DNA of 64,000 nt, taken from positions 434,001-498,000 of the forward strand of contig CBDDGJ010000003.1 of the NCBI GenBank assembly GCA_965227805.1, written 5' to 3'. A program made the position numbers and the translations under genes. The DNA comes from CBDDGJ01 sp965227805 (GTDB lineage: Bacteria; Pseudomonadota; Alphaproteobacteria; RS24). How positions within the stretch are numbered: position 1 is the first letter of the stretch; every line of letters begins with the position of its first letter. This document shows, piece by piece, positions 53,371 to 62,227 of this stretch. The notes under the pieces are model-generated. The model did not search any database. It was not told the DNA's origin and was given only the letters and a program-made list of their open reading frames with translations.

Positions 53371-54153
53371 ATGTCTGATTATGAATTTGCGACGGTTGAA
53401 AAAAAAGGGGCGATTTTAAGCGTCACCATAAATCGGGCTGAACGCATGAACGCTTTGCACCCGCCCGCCAATGATGAACTTGCTGCAATTTTTGACGATT
53501 TTGAACAAGACCCATCGCTATGGGTGGCGATTATTACCGGTGCAGGTGAGAAGGCGTTTAGTGCTGGTAATGATTTACGCTATCAGGCCGAAGGGAATAA
53601 GGTCACTGTGCCGCCTTCGGGCTTTGCAGGCCTGACAGCCCGCTATGAACGACAAAAACCGGTTATTGCCGCTGTAAATGGCTTTGCCATGGGGGGTGGG
53701 TTTGAAATCGCGCTTGCCTGCGATATTATCATTGCTGCCGAACATGCACGTTTTGCTTTGCCCGAGCCGAAAGTGGGCTTGGCGGCGTTGGCGGGCGGCT
53801 TGCAAAGATTGCCGCGTGAAATCGGCTTAAAGCAGGCCATGGGCATGGTGCTCACCGCGCGACAAGTGAGTGCTGCCGAAGGCGAAAGGCTTGGCTTTGT
53901 CAATGCGGTTATTTCTGCCGACAGGCTGATGGATACGGCTTATGAATGGGCGGAAATGATTTGCGCCTGCTCGCCCATGTCACTCAAAGCCTCGCGCCAA
54001 GTTATGGTGGAAAGCCTAAAAATCGCTGATCTTGCCAAGGCATGCGACAATACGCTTTATCCCGCAGTAAAAGATATGATCAATTCAGAAGATGCAATAG
54101 AAGGCCCGCTTGCTTTTGCCGAAAAGCGCGCGCCACAGTGGAAAGGAAAATAA
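53371..54153 (+). CDS. Enoyl-CoA hydratase (CaiD-like)
   Basis: The 260-residue crotonase-fold enzyme has LSVTINRAERMNALHP, GEKAFSAGNDLRY, AVNGFAMGGGFEIALACDIIIA and LPEPKVGLAALAGGLQRLPREIG. The last block, with glutamate in PEPKVG, resembles carnitinyl-CoA dehydratase-type members. It is one of three crotonases in the window and is 1 base from the GMC oxidoreductase gene. Confidence 0.9.
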   Translation: MSDYEFATVEKKGAILSVTINRAERMNALHPPANDELAAIFDDFEQDPSLWVAIITGAGEKAFSAGNDLRYQAEGNKVTVPPSGFAGLTARYERQKPVIAAVNGFAMGGGFEIALACDIIIAAEHARFALPEPKVGLAALAGGLQRLPREIGLKQAMGMVLTARQVSAAEGERLGFVNAVISADRLMDTAYEWAEMICACSPMSLKASRQVMVESLKIADLAKACDNTLYPAVKDMINSEDAIEGPLAFAEKRAPQWKGK

Positions 54154-54154
54154 A

Positions 54155-55801
54155 ATGGCTATAACTAAAATTGATGAAGCAGATTATATTATTATCGGCG
54201 CGGGCAGTGCCGGTTGTGTGCTCGCAGCGCGCCTGAGCGAAGACGGCACGAAAAAAGTATTGCTGTTAGAAGCGGGCGGCAAAGATAAAAATATGTTCAT
54301 TCATATGCCTGCAGGCTTTTCCCAGCTTGTGCCGGAAAAAAATGACCATAATTATGGTTTTGAGACCGAAGCCGAAGCGCATCTTAACGGGCGCAAATTA
54401 TATTGGCCACGCGGGCGGGGGCTTGGTGGCTCTTCCTCCATCAATGCCATGGTTTATATACGTGGCCATGCGTGGGATTACGACCATTGGAGCCAGCTTG
54501 GCAATCAGGGCTGGTCTTATGAGCATGTGCTGCCCTATTTTAAGCGTGCCGAGTGTTTTGAGGGTGATGGCGATGCCGCCTATCACGGCACAGATGGCCC
54601 GCTTTCGGTAAAAAAATCCGACCGCACCAATGATATTTTATTGGATAAGTTTATCGAGGCAGGCCAACAGGCGGGCTTTCCCTATACGCGCGATTTTAAC
54701 GGCCAACAGCAAGAAGGCATTTCGCGTTATGAACATACATTGCGGGGGAATAAAAGATGCTCGGCAGCGCGCGCCTATTTATATCCGGCGCGGGGGCGGG
54801 ATAATCTGATTGTCGAAACAGATGTCATTGTGGACAAAATTTTATGCGATGGCAAGAAAGCCGTTAGCGTTGACGTGATACAAGGTGAGGTAACGCACCG
54901 CATTCGTGCGCGCGCTGAGATTATTTTATCGGCAGGCGCGCTTAATTCGCCGCAAATTCTTATGCGTAGCGGCATTGGTGATGCCGATGATATTAAGCCA
55001 CATGGGCTTTCCATGGTGCATGAAAGCAAGGGTGTTGGCAAAAATCTGCAAGACCATATCTCAGTTGTGAGCCAATTTGCAGCAACCCAACCCGTAACCT
55101 TACATCGCTCTGCCTCATGGTTGGGACAAACTCTGGCGGGTGTGCAATATTTGTTGTTTGGCACAGGCGATGCCGTTTACCCGCCAACGGCAGGCGGCGC
55201 CTTTATTAAATCGCATCCGTCAAAAGATATTCCGGATATGCAGGTGCATTATGTATCTGTGGCCATGGTTGATAGCCATGGGCGTGGCGACTTACCCAAA
55301 CGCCACGGCTTTTCGTCTATTGTTTATGGGTGTCGGCCACAAAGCCGGGGTTATATAACATTAAACTCTGCCGCGCCGCATGCCGCACCCTTATTGTATC
55401 CGAATTATTTTTCCGAGGAACAAGATATTATTGATTTGCGTAATGGCTTGCGTGAGACACGGCGTATCTTTATGCAAGCTGCCTTTGACCCCTATCGCGG
55501 GGAGCAGCTAAAACCCGGACCGGATGTGGATATGGATGATGATGCCGCGCTCGATGAATGGATTAGAAAGACGGCTGAAACACTTTATCATCCTGTGGGC
55601 ACATGCAAAATGGGCGAGGACAAACTTGCCGTCACCAATCATCACGGGCAAGTGCATGGTATGAAAAATTTGCGCGTGGTGGATGCCTCGCTTATGCCAA
55701 CCCTTATTGGGGGTAATACCAATGCGCCGGTGATTATGATGGCTGAGAAAATATCCGACCATATTCGCGGGCGTGCCTTTTTGCCACCACAACATATATA
55801 G
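54155..55801 (+). CDS. GMC-family oxidoreductase (choline/alcohol dehydrogenase type)
   Basis: The 548-residue FAD enzyme starts at MAITKIDEADYIIIGAGSAG with the Rossmann FAD motif, then the first GMC signature PRGRGLGGSSSINAMVYIRG, the second in ILSAGALNSPQILMRSGIG, and the active-site histidine region LYHPVGTCKMG followed by GGNTNAPVIMMAEK. It oxidises a primary alcohol; BetA choline dehydrogenase is the best-known relative but the substrate is not defined. It starts at 54155; an upstream start in the crotonase gene was rejected. Confidence 0.9.
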   Translation: MAITKIDEADYIIIGAGSAGCVLAARLSEDGTKKVLLLEAGGKDKNMFIHMPAGFSQLVPEKNDHNYGFETEAEAHLNGRKLYWPRGRGLGGSSSINAMVYIRGHAWDYDHWSQLGNQGWSYEHVLPYFKRAECFEGDGDAAYHGTDGPLSVKKSDRTNDILLDKFIEAGQQAGFPYTRDFNGQQQEGISRYEHTLRGNKRCSAARAYLYPARGRDNLIVETDVIVDKILCDGKKAVSVDVIQGEVTHRIRARAEIILSAGALNSPQILMRSGIGDADDIKPHGLSMVHESKGVGKNLQDHISVVSQFAATQPVTLHRSASWLGQTLAGVQYLLFGTGDAVYPPTAGGAFIKSHPSKDIPDMQVHYVSVAMVDSHGRGDLPKRHGFSSIVYGCRPQSRGYITLNSAAPHAAPLLYPNYFSEEQDIIDLRNGLRETRRIFMQAAFDPYRGEQLKPGPDVDMDDDAALDEWIRKTAETLYHPVGTCKMGEDKLAVTNHHGQVHGMKNLRVVDASLMPTLIGGNTNAPVIMMAEKISDHIRGRAFLPPQHI

Positions 55802-55809
55802 GCATAGTC

Positions 55810-56418
55810 ATGACAGCACGGCTTGAATTTTTTTTCGATATTTCCAGCCCATGGACATATCTCGCCTTTTCGCGCATTGAGGATTTAGCCACCCGATGTG
55901 AAACACAGATTGCGTGGCGTCCGATTTTGGTGGGCGGCGTGTTTAACGCCGTAAATGAAACGGTTTACGCGCAACGGGCGAATCCGCATAAAATCAAAGC
56001 GCGCTATTATAATAAGGATTTGCAGGATTGGGCGCGGTTTTGTGGCATAAAAATCGGTATGCCCGCCGCCTTTCCCTTGCGCGCGGTCACTCTCATGCGT
56101 GCCGCGCTTGTGGCGCAAGATGAAGGCTGTTTACCGGCTTTTTCCTGGGCGGCATTTCGTGCCTATTGGGGCGATTTGAAAGATTTGTCACACGCGCAGG
56201 AATTGGCGGCATTATGCGTAAAAGTCGGTTTAGATGCGGATATGGTGGCCAAACGCATTGGCGAAGATGATATTAAGGCACGGTTGAAACAAAATACCGA
56301 AGAGCTGATTGCGCGTGGCGGCTTTGGGTCACCGACCATATTTATCGGTAAAACGGATATGTATTTCGGTAATGATCGTTTGCCTCTGGTTGAAGCGGCC
56401 TTAGCGGCACAACGGTAA
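55810..56418 (+). CDS. DsbA-fold 2-hydroxychromene-2-carboxylate isomerase-like protein
   Basis: This 202-residue protein begins EFFFDISSPWTYLAF, placing the conserved catalytic serine near residue 13 instead of a CxxC, and has RARYYNKDLQDWARFCGIKIGMP and GSPTIFIGKTDMYFGNDRL, as in the kappa-class GST and HCCA isomerase family. Members isomerise aromatic-ring intermediates using glutathione; here a role in the surrounding catabolic set is inferred. It is 8 bases from the GMC gene. Confidence 0.88.
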   Translation: MTARLEFFFDISSPWTYLAFSRIEDLATRCETQIAWRPILVGGVFNAVNETVYAQRANPHKIKARYYNKDLQDWARFCGIKIGMPAAFPLRAVTLMRAALVAQDEGCLPAFSWAAFRAYWGDLKDLSHAQELAALCVKVGLDADMVAKRIGEDDIKARLKQNTEELIARGGFGSPTIFIGKTDMYFGNDRLPLVEAALAAQR

Positions 56419-56425
56419 TTTCGAT

Positions 56426-57166
56426 ATGCCCCGCAGCCCTATCATCAATATGCCGAAAGTGGTGCTTATCTTGCTTGCAAGTTTTATTGTGATGCAAGCC
56501 TATATTCATTTTATGCCACCTTATAAGGCGAGCGAATTTCTGGTCTCTTTTGGCTTGTTTCCGGCACGCTTTTTTGCTGCCGGCATGGGCGGCCTGCCGG
56601 GTGGGTTGGATTGGGGGCTTTATACGCTTATCAGCTATAGCTTTGTGCATGGCGATTGGACGCATTGCTTGATAAATGCGCTGTGGTTTGCGGTATTCGG
56701 CACCATTACGGCGCGGCTTTTGAGCACAAGGCGCTTTCTTTTGTTTTATTTTTTATGCGTTATTTTTGCAGGTGTGGTTCAGATCTTTTCGGCCAGTGAA
56801 ACAGCTTATCTTATGCCGATAATCGGTGCATCGGGCGGGGTGGCTGGCCTGTTCGGTGCAGGTTTGCGCATTATCTATGGCGGCGGCGATACATTGCCCG
56901 GGCGGGTGCGTTTATTGCCGGTGCGGCAGATGCTAACCCATCGGCCTGCGCTTTATCTTATTTTCATTTATGGCGCGCTTAACATAATGACGCCCTATGT
57001 GGCGCCGTTAGGGTTTATGTCACCTGCAGGCAATGCCCTTCATATTGCATGGCAGGCACATTTGGGTGGCTTTTTCATTGGGCTTTTTGCCATCACATGG
57101 TTTATGCCCGCCCCGCTTTCGCCCTCTGGCGGGCCAGGTAATGTGGATTATGGAGCGTGGCACTGA
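56426..57166 (+). CDS. Rhomboid-family intramembrane serine protease
   Basis: The 246-residue membrane protein has six spans, the nucleophile S136 in IIGASGGVAGLFGAG, the catalytic H212 in WQAHLGGFFIGL and the HGDWTHCLINALWF element with H80 and N84, completing the rhomboid active site. It cleaves substrates within the membrane; its substrates are unknown. It starts 7 bases after the isomerase gene. Confidence 0.9.
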   Translation: MPRSPIINMPKVVLILLASFIVMQAYIHFMPPYKASEFLVSFGLFPARFFAAGMGGLPGGLDWGLYTLISYSFVHGDWTHCLINALWFAVFGTITARLLSTRRFLLFYFLCVIFAGVVQIFSASETAYLMPIIGASGGVAGLFGAGLRIIYGGGDTLPGRVRLLPVRQMLTHRPALYLIFIYGALNIMTPYVAPLGFMSPAGNALHIAWQAHLGGFFIGLFAITWFMPAPLSPSGGPGNVDYGAWH

Positions 57167-57250
57167 TAGGGTATGAGTGGAATGAAATCTTGCAAAAACA
57201 TTATATTTGCGCCACATTAAGTCAGATCATTATCTCGGAGCATAATTATT

Positions 57251-57688
57251 ATGACGATACAAACAATTTTGAATACAAAAGATGGCGGCGCAGATATTAT
57301 CCGTATTGATGCCCAAAAAAGAGTTATCGCAGCAGTAGAACTTATGATGCAAAACCGCATCGGTGCCCTCGTGGTTAGCAATAATGCACAAACATGTGTT
57401 GGCATTCTTTCTGAACGTGATATTATGCGCGGGCTGGCAAAAGATGGCGGGCGTATACTTGATGCCTTGGTCGGTGATTTTATGACAAAAGATTTATATA
57501 GCGTAACGCCCGATATGGCGATAGGACAGGCAATGCAAATTATGACAGAAAATCGATGCCGTCATTTGCCGGTTTTTGAAAAGGAAGACTTATGCGGCAT
57601 CGTTTCAATAGGTGATTTGGTCAATTTTCGTATCAATGAGGCACGGCGCGAGGCAGATGCATTAAAGGCATATATTGCAACCGGGTAA
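57251..57688 (+). CDS. Protein with two CBS domains
   Basis: The 145-residue protein is a tandem CBS pair (about 20-70 and 80-135) with IGALVVSNNAQTCVGILSERDIMRGL and RCRHLPVFEKEDLCGIVSIGDLV. CBS pairs bind adenosine nucleotides and sense energy status. Stand-alone members of this size are common in alphaproteobacteria without a defined partner. A GGAG site precedes the ATG. Confidence 0.9.
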   Translation: MTIQTILNTKDGGADIIRIDAQKRVIAAVELMMQNRIGALVVSNNAQTCVGILSERDIMRGLAKDGGRILDALVGDFMTKDLYSVTPDMAIGQAMQIMTENRCRHLPVFEKEDLCGIVSIGDLVNFRINEARREADALKAYIATG

Positions 57689-57751
57689 TCGATTTTGTAA
57701 TCATATGCCGATACGTTGAAATAGGGTAAGAAAAGCGATAAGATAGGCTAT

Positions 57752-58483
57752 ATGCGGATATTAAAAAGAATAATATATATTAGTGTGCTTGTTTTGAGTA
57801 TGCCGACAGGGCTATTTGCCGAGGATGTTACGCCCCTCCACCCAACCCAACAATTTGACTGGAAATCTTATGTAACATTTTCCTTTGATATTATTGCGGC
57901 AGATAGTGGGCGCGGCACTTTACATACGCGTGCCTATAATGATTTTATCATAGACGATGTAGGATATAATAGTATCGTGGCGTTTTCTGCGCGGGCAGGG
58001 GCGTATGGCCAGAATTATAGCACCCTTCCCTTGCGCTATGAGTTTGAATTGGCCTTTGCCATAAATGAAGTAAGTTTCAGTGGTGCCACCGCCGAGGGCA
58101 CAGCCGAAGCCTATGCTCAATCCGCAATGATTAACGTTTATTATGATATTGATACATATATTTATGCCATGCGCCCCTTTATCGGTTTAGGCCTTGGCAC
58201 GATGCACTTATATTATGCGAATTTCGATGCCAAATTTTCAAATCAGGGTTCGGAGGGCTACACGCTTAACGGGGGTGAGACCGAAGCTGATAGTGAGTTT
58301 ATCGCACAGCTCTCATTGGGTGCATTATATATGATAAGTGAAAAAACCAGTATCGGGTTTGAATATAGAATTGTGCCGAAGACGGATTTTTCCTTATTCA
58401 GCACAACCTCAAATACGGACATTCGCTTTGATGTTCCTTATCGTGGCAATGCGCTTTCCGCCCAGCTTCTATATCGGTTTTAG
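57752..58483 (+). CDS. Outer-membrane beta-barrel protein, first of tandem pair
   Basis: This 243-residue protein has a signal peptide (about 1-23, ending LFAED), alternating hydrophobic strands and an aromatic C-terminus (LLYRF), as expected for an eight-stranded barrel of the OmpA/OmpW-like porin superfamily. It is clearly related to the next gene: PLRYEFELAF, YYDI, PFIGLGLG and IGFEYR recur in both. Role unknown. Confidence 0.8.
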   Translation: MRILKRIIYISVLVLSMPTGLFAEDVTPLHPTQQFDWKSYVTFSFDIIAADSGRGTLHTRAYNDFIIDDVGYNSIVAFSARAGAYGQNYSTLPLRYEFELAFAINEVSFSGATAEGTAEAYAQSAMINVYYDIDTYIYAMRPFIGLGLGTMHLYYANFDAKFSNQGSEGYTLNGGETEADSEFIAQLSLGALYMISEKTSIGFEYRIVPKTDFSLFSTTSNTDIRFDVPYRGNALSAQLLYRF

Positions 58484-58506
58484 CATTAAAAATGAAAAGG
58501 ATATAC

Positions 58507-59268
58507 ATGTATAAAATAAAACATCACATTATAGGCGGGCTTATGGCGTTATGCTTGCCCTTTGCGGCCTATGCACAAGCGGATAGTGAAACACAAACCA
58601 TAGAAGATCCGATGGCACAAGAAGAAATGACACCAACAATGCAATGGAAAAATTATTGGGTATTGGGTGCGGGAAGCGCGTCACCAAGCGGGGGCGATGA
58701 TGCGCGCTTGGATACAAGCGATGTAGGCAGCTTTGCCATAGAAAGCGCAGGCTATGATAGTGCGTCACTCTTGTCCTTCCGTTTTGGGACACACAGCGAA
58801 ACCTATGCGCAAACCCCTTTGCGCTATGAAGCGGAATGGACGATGGTATCCCATCCGGTTACCTTTAGTGGCGATACAGCCAGCGGCACGGCTGATGCTG
58901 ATGTATCTTTGCTGATGGGTAATGTGTATTATGATATAAAAGTGAGTGAAACATTTAAGCCCTATATAGGGCTAGGCTTTGGGCTTGCTTCGGTGAGCTA
59001 TTCTGCACTCAATGCTAGCTTTTCGAATGACATAAAGCCAATTACAATCACCGGCGATGACACAGATGCAAATGGTGAGCTTACCACACAATTTTTAGTC
59101 GGTGCTTTGTTTGATGTGAACCCGAAACTGAGCATTGCGTTTGAATATAAATCCTTACCCGAAACCGATCAGGAAATAACAGCTGACACCTCAGATGGGG
59201 AAAATGTAGCCTTTCATACCTCTTACGGGGCGACAATGACAACGCTGCAACTGGTTTTCAGATTTTAG
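58507..59268 (+). CDS. Outer-membrane beta-barrel protein, second of tandem pair
   Basis: The 253-residue protein starts at ATG 58507, which has an AAAAGG site; an ATG at 58492 would add five residues. It has a signal peptide (about 1-22, ending AYAQA), barrel strands and the C-terminal LQLVFRF. TPLRYEAEWTM, YYDIKVS, PYIGLGFG and IAFEYKSLP parallel the preceding gene, so the pair arose by duplication. The N-terminal acidic region is longer here. Confidence 0.8.
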   Translation: MYKIKHHIIGGLMALCLPFAAYAQADSETQTIEDPMAQEEMTPTMQWKNYWVLGAGSASPSGGDDARLDTSDVGSFAIESAGYDSASLLSFRFGTHSETYAQTPLRYEAEWTMVSHPVTFSGDTASGTADADVSLLMGNVYYDIKVSETFKPYIGLGFGLASVSYSALNASFSNDIKPITITGDDTDANGELTTQFLVGALFDVNPKLSIAFEYKSLPETDQEITADTSDGENVAFHTSYGATMTTLQLVFRF

Positions 59269-59301
59269 TAAAAAGCCTTAAAATACGCCCGCCTTTTTTC
59301 A

Positions 59302-60117
59302 CTATTTTCCTGTGAATTTGGGGGGGCGTTTTTCCCGAAACGCCGTAACCGCTTCTTGATGGTCATGGCTTATATTGGTAAGCGCCTCATAGCCCATGGC
59401 TGTTTCCATTGCATTTATGGCAATATGGCGTAAGGGCATATTCACGATGGTTTTTGTCCAGTTAATGGCTTTGCTTGCGCCATTGGCGAGTTTCTCCGCC
59501 AGCGCATAGGTTTTTGCATCCAGCGCATCGGGCGCAACCACATGGTTAATCAACCCCAAACGATAGGCATCTTTGGCGGGGATCATCTCGCCCGTCATTA
59601 AATATTCCTTGGCACGATTAAAGCCGATAAGCTGTGGCCAAATAACGGCGCCGCCATCACCTGCAACCAGCCCGGCCGCCACATGCGGATCACCAATTTG
59701 GGCATTATCTGCGGCAATCACCACATCGCATAATAAAGCAATAGAAGCGCCCAAGCCCGCCGCTGCGCCATTGAGGCGGCAAATAATCGGCTTTTCCAAT
59801 GCCAGCAAGCCCAGCACAATCGCTTTGGCATCGGTGGCAATGGCCTCAAATTCCGAAGGATCGTCAATCATTTGCTGGAACCAGGTAAAATCACCACCGG
59901 CACAAAAATAGTTTCCTGTGCCCGTAAGCACGAAAACATCCGCTGTATCATGCGCTAAATCGCCAAAAAGCTGTGCAAACTCCTCATGCATAACCGCGCT
60001 AACCGCATTATAGCTTTCGGGCTGATTGATGGTAATTGTTAAAATATTGCCACGTGCCATATCAGCATGGCGTATGAATGTAAAACATGAATAATTATCG
60101 GCATTAAGTGCAGACAT
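59302..60117 (-). CDS. Enoyl-CoA hydratase/isomerase family protein
   Basis: The 271-residue crotonase has ILTITINQPESYNAVSAVM, GTGNYFCAGGDFTWFQQM, LNGAAAGLGASIALLCDVV and PHVAAGLVAGDGGAVIWPQLIG. It forms an operon with the acyl-CoA-dehydrogenase-like gene, 12 bases upstream of its start. An AAGGGAAGG site precedes the ATG. The acidic GDG at the second catalytic position suggests hydratase or isomerase activity on an unusual acyl-CoA. Confidence 0.88.
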   Translation of the reverse strand: MSALNADNYSCFTFIRHADMARGNILTITINQPESYNAVSAVMHEEFAQLFGDLAHDTADVFVLTGTGNYFCAGGDFTWFQQMIDDPSEFEAIATDAKAIVLGLLALEKPIICRLNGAAAGLGASIALLCDVVIAADNAQIGDPHVAAGLVAGDGGAVIWPQLIGFNRAKEYLMTGEMIPAKDAYRLGLINHVVAPDALDAKTYALAEKLANGASKAINWTKTIVNMPLRHIAINAMETAMGYEALTNISHDHQEAVTAFREKRPPKFTGK

Positions 60118-60129
60118 AGACCTTCCCTT

Positions 60130-61278
60130 TTATAAATTCATAGATGGGTTAAATCCACCTAGTAAAACCCGTCCAACCATTTCATAGCTTGCCAGTCCGG
60201 TCATCATATGTTGCGTCATGGTTTGGGCATCGCGTAGCTGGCGTTGGATAGGGCTGGTTTTATATACCGATGTGCCGCCGGCAAGGTCGTGAATCATGCG
60301 CACAACATCGGCGCATTGGCGCACTGCATGGGTGCAGGCCAAGCGTAAATGCGCTCTGTCTTCAGGGCTAATTTGATTTTGCGTTTGTGCCATATCCCAT
60401 ATTTTTTCAAGTGCTGCCCAATAAAATGCATGCGCGGCATGATAGCCGGCCTGCGCCTGGGCAAAGCCAGATTGAACCCGCCCGGTTTCGGCCAGCGAGC
60501 GGCTTGCGCCTTGTGCCTTTTTTTGCTGAACAAATTGTTCAAAAGCCCGAATTGCAGCCGCTGCATTTCCCAAAGCAACGGCACCAATGCCGGTTGCCAG
60601 AAATGTGAAATAGGGGAACTTATAAAGCGTCCCTTGCGCCCAGGGTTTAGCGTTTATTTGATAGCCATGATTTTTAGGCACACGCAAATTTTTTACCTCG
60701 ACATCACCTGAGCTACTCCCCGCAAGCCCAAGCGTATGCCATGTGTCGTGAAATATAACCGCTTTGCGGGGCACCATGAATAAAGTGTGGGTCGCGGGGT
60801 TGGGCGCGTCATCGGGCGTGTCTATAATAAAAGCACCAAGTCCAATCCAATCGGCATTGGCTGAGCCAGACCCCCATTGCCATCGTCCGCTTACGATATA
60901 ATCATTACCATCTTTAAGCGCGCGGCCAGTGGGGGCAAATATACCGCAGGTGATTGTCTCTTCGCCCCCGAAAATCTGGCGGGCAATATCTTGCTCCATA
61001 TAGGCTGAACCTATGGCGCTTGTCGTGCAGATCATAGCATTCCAGGCGGTAGCGGCATCATGCAAGGCAAGGGTTTCAATCAGGTGCAAACCTTCTGGGG
61101 GTGAGAGTTCAAGCCCACCAATTATATGCGGGGTGAATAACCGAAACATGCCAGCTTTGGCGAGCGCGCGGGCAAAATCAGCCGGCAGTTGGCGGGCAGC
61201 TTCTATATCCTCGCTCAAGGCGCGTGCCTGTTCGCATAATGCTGTAAATTCATCATGGTTGAATTTTGTTTCGGTCAA
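60130..61278 (-). CDS. Acyl-CoA-dehydrogenase-like flavoenzyme (HsaA/monooxygenase-like)
   Basis: The 382-residue protein has the acyl-CoA dehydrogenase fold (GGLELSPPEGLHLIETLALHDAATAWN, then YIVSGRWQWGSGSANADW and HTLGLAGSSSGDVEV) of the group that includes HsaA-type flavin-dependent monooxygenases. The C-terminal AGGTSVYKTSPIQRQLRDAQTMTQHMM also matches that group. I chose a TTG start at 61278, which has GGGAG about nine bases upstream and gives the family N-terminus (TETKFNHDEF); an ATG at 61389 would add 37 unrelated residues. Confidence 0.85.
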   Translation of the reverse strand: MTETKFNHDEFTALCEQARALSEDIEAARQLPADFARALAKAGMFRLFTPHIIGGLELSPPEGLHLIETLALHDAATAWNAMICTTSAIGSAYMEQDIARQIFGGEETITCGIFAPTGRALKDGNDYIVSGRWQWGSGSANADWIGLGAFIIDTPDDAPNPATHTLFMVPRKAVIFHDTWHTLGLAGSSSGDVEVKNLRVPKNHGYQINAKPWAQGTLYKFPYFTFLATGIGAVALGNAAAAIRAFEQFVQQKKAQGASRSLAETGRVQSGFAQAQAGYHAAHAFYWAALEKIWDMAQTQNQISPEDRAHLRLACTHAVRQCADVVRMIHDLAGGTSVYKTSPIQRQLRDAQTMTQHMMTGLASYEMVGRVLLGGFNPSMNL

Positions 61279-61411
61279 AATGAGGTCTCCCTTTTTGCCT
61301 ATGTTTACCCGAAAAAGTGCCCGCGTCAATCCACCCCCGTCACTCTGCATCAAAATTTTATCCGTGCTTATCTGATTTATTTGTGCCATATATAATCACA
61401 TGGAGGTTCAT

Positions 61412-62218
61412 ATGATTATTGATGCATGGGGACAGCACCCGACTTTACGCCATTCACAAGACCCTATATTCGATTCCTTGCGCCGCTGGACGCACACCCA
61501 AGCGGAAACCACACAATTACCCGTTTCCGCAACGCTTGCACAAATGGATGAAGCGGGCGTTTCACGCATGTTAATCAGTGCCTGGGTGGCCCCACGTCAT
61601 ATTATGATTTCTAATGACGAAGTGGCGGAATTTGTTGCCGAAGCACCCGCGCGGCTTACAGGTGTTGGCGCGGTGGATATTTCAAAACCCATGCAGGCTG
61701 TACGCGAGATTCGCCGTTGTGTGGATGAGCTTGGCTTTAAGGCAATCCGCGTTTTGCCCTGGCTATGGGAGGTGCCGCCGACCGACCGGCGCTTTTATCC
61801 GGTTTATACGGCATGTGTGGAAGCAGGCGTTCCGTTTTGCACACAAATCGGGCATACGGGGCCGCTTATGCCGTCCGAAGTGGGGCGCCCGATTTATATT
61901 GACCAGGTCGCGCTTGACTTTCCGGAACTAACGATTGTCGCGGGGCATATTGGCTATCCATGGACGCAAGAGGCGATTGCGGTCGCCACCAAGCATGAAA
62001 ATGTTTTTATTGATACATCCGCCTATACGGCACGCCGTTATCCGCCCGAATTGGTAGATTATATGCGCAGCAATGGACGCAAGAAAGTATTATTCGGCAC
62101 CAATTACCCCATGCTCACCGCTGCCCAAGCGCTTAAACATAGTGATAGGCTTGGCCTGGATGAAGCGGCGAAAGCCGATTTTCTCGGCCTTAATGCGGCG
62201 CGCGTGTTTCATCTGTAA
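61412..62218 (+). CDS. Amidohydrolase family 2 (decarboxylase-like) protein
   Basis: The 268-residue TIM-barrel protein starts MIIDAWGQHP with a GGAGG site and has VAGHIGYPWTQEAIAVATKHENVFIDTSAYTARRYPPEL and KVLFGTNYPML, the metal-binding histidine and aspartate/asparagine pattern of the ACMSD-type decarboxylase/hydrolase group. GTNYPML carries Asn where many members have the metal Asp (GTDxP). Likely acts in ring or dicarboxylate breakdown with neighbours; substrate is unknown. Confidence 0.88.
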   Translation: MIIDAWGQHPTLRHSQDPIFDSLRRWTHTQAETTQLPVSATLAQMDEAGVSRMLISAWVAPRHIMISNDEVAEFVAEAPARLTGVGAVDISKPMQAVREIRRCVDELGFKAIRVLPWLWEVPPTDRRFYPVYTACVEAGVPFCTQIGHTGPLMPSEVGRPIYIDQVALDFPELTIVAGHIGYPWTQEAIAVATKHENVFIDTSAYTARRYPPELVDYMRSNGRKKVLFGTNYPMLTAAQALKHSDRLGLDEAAKADFLGLNAARVFHL

Positions 62219-62227
62219 AGTTTCGCT

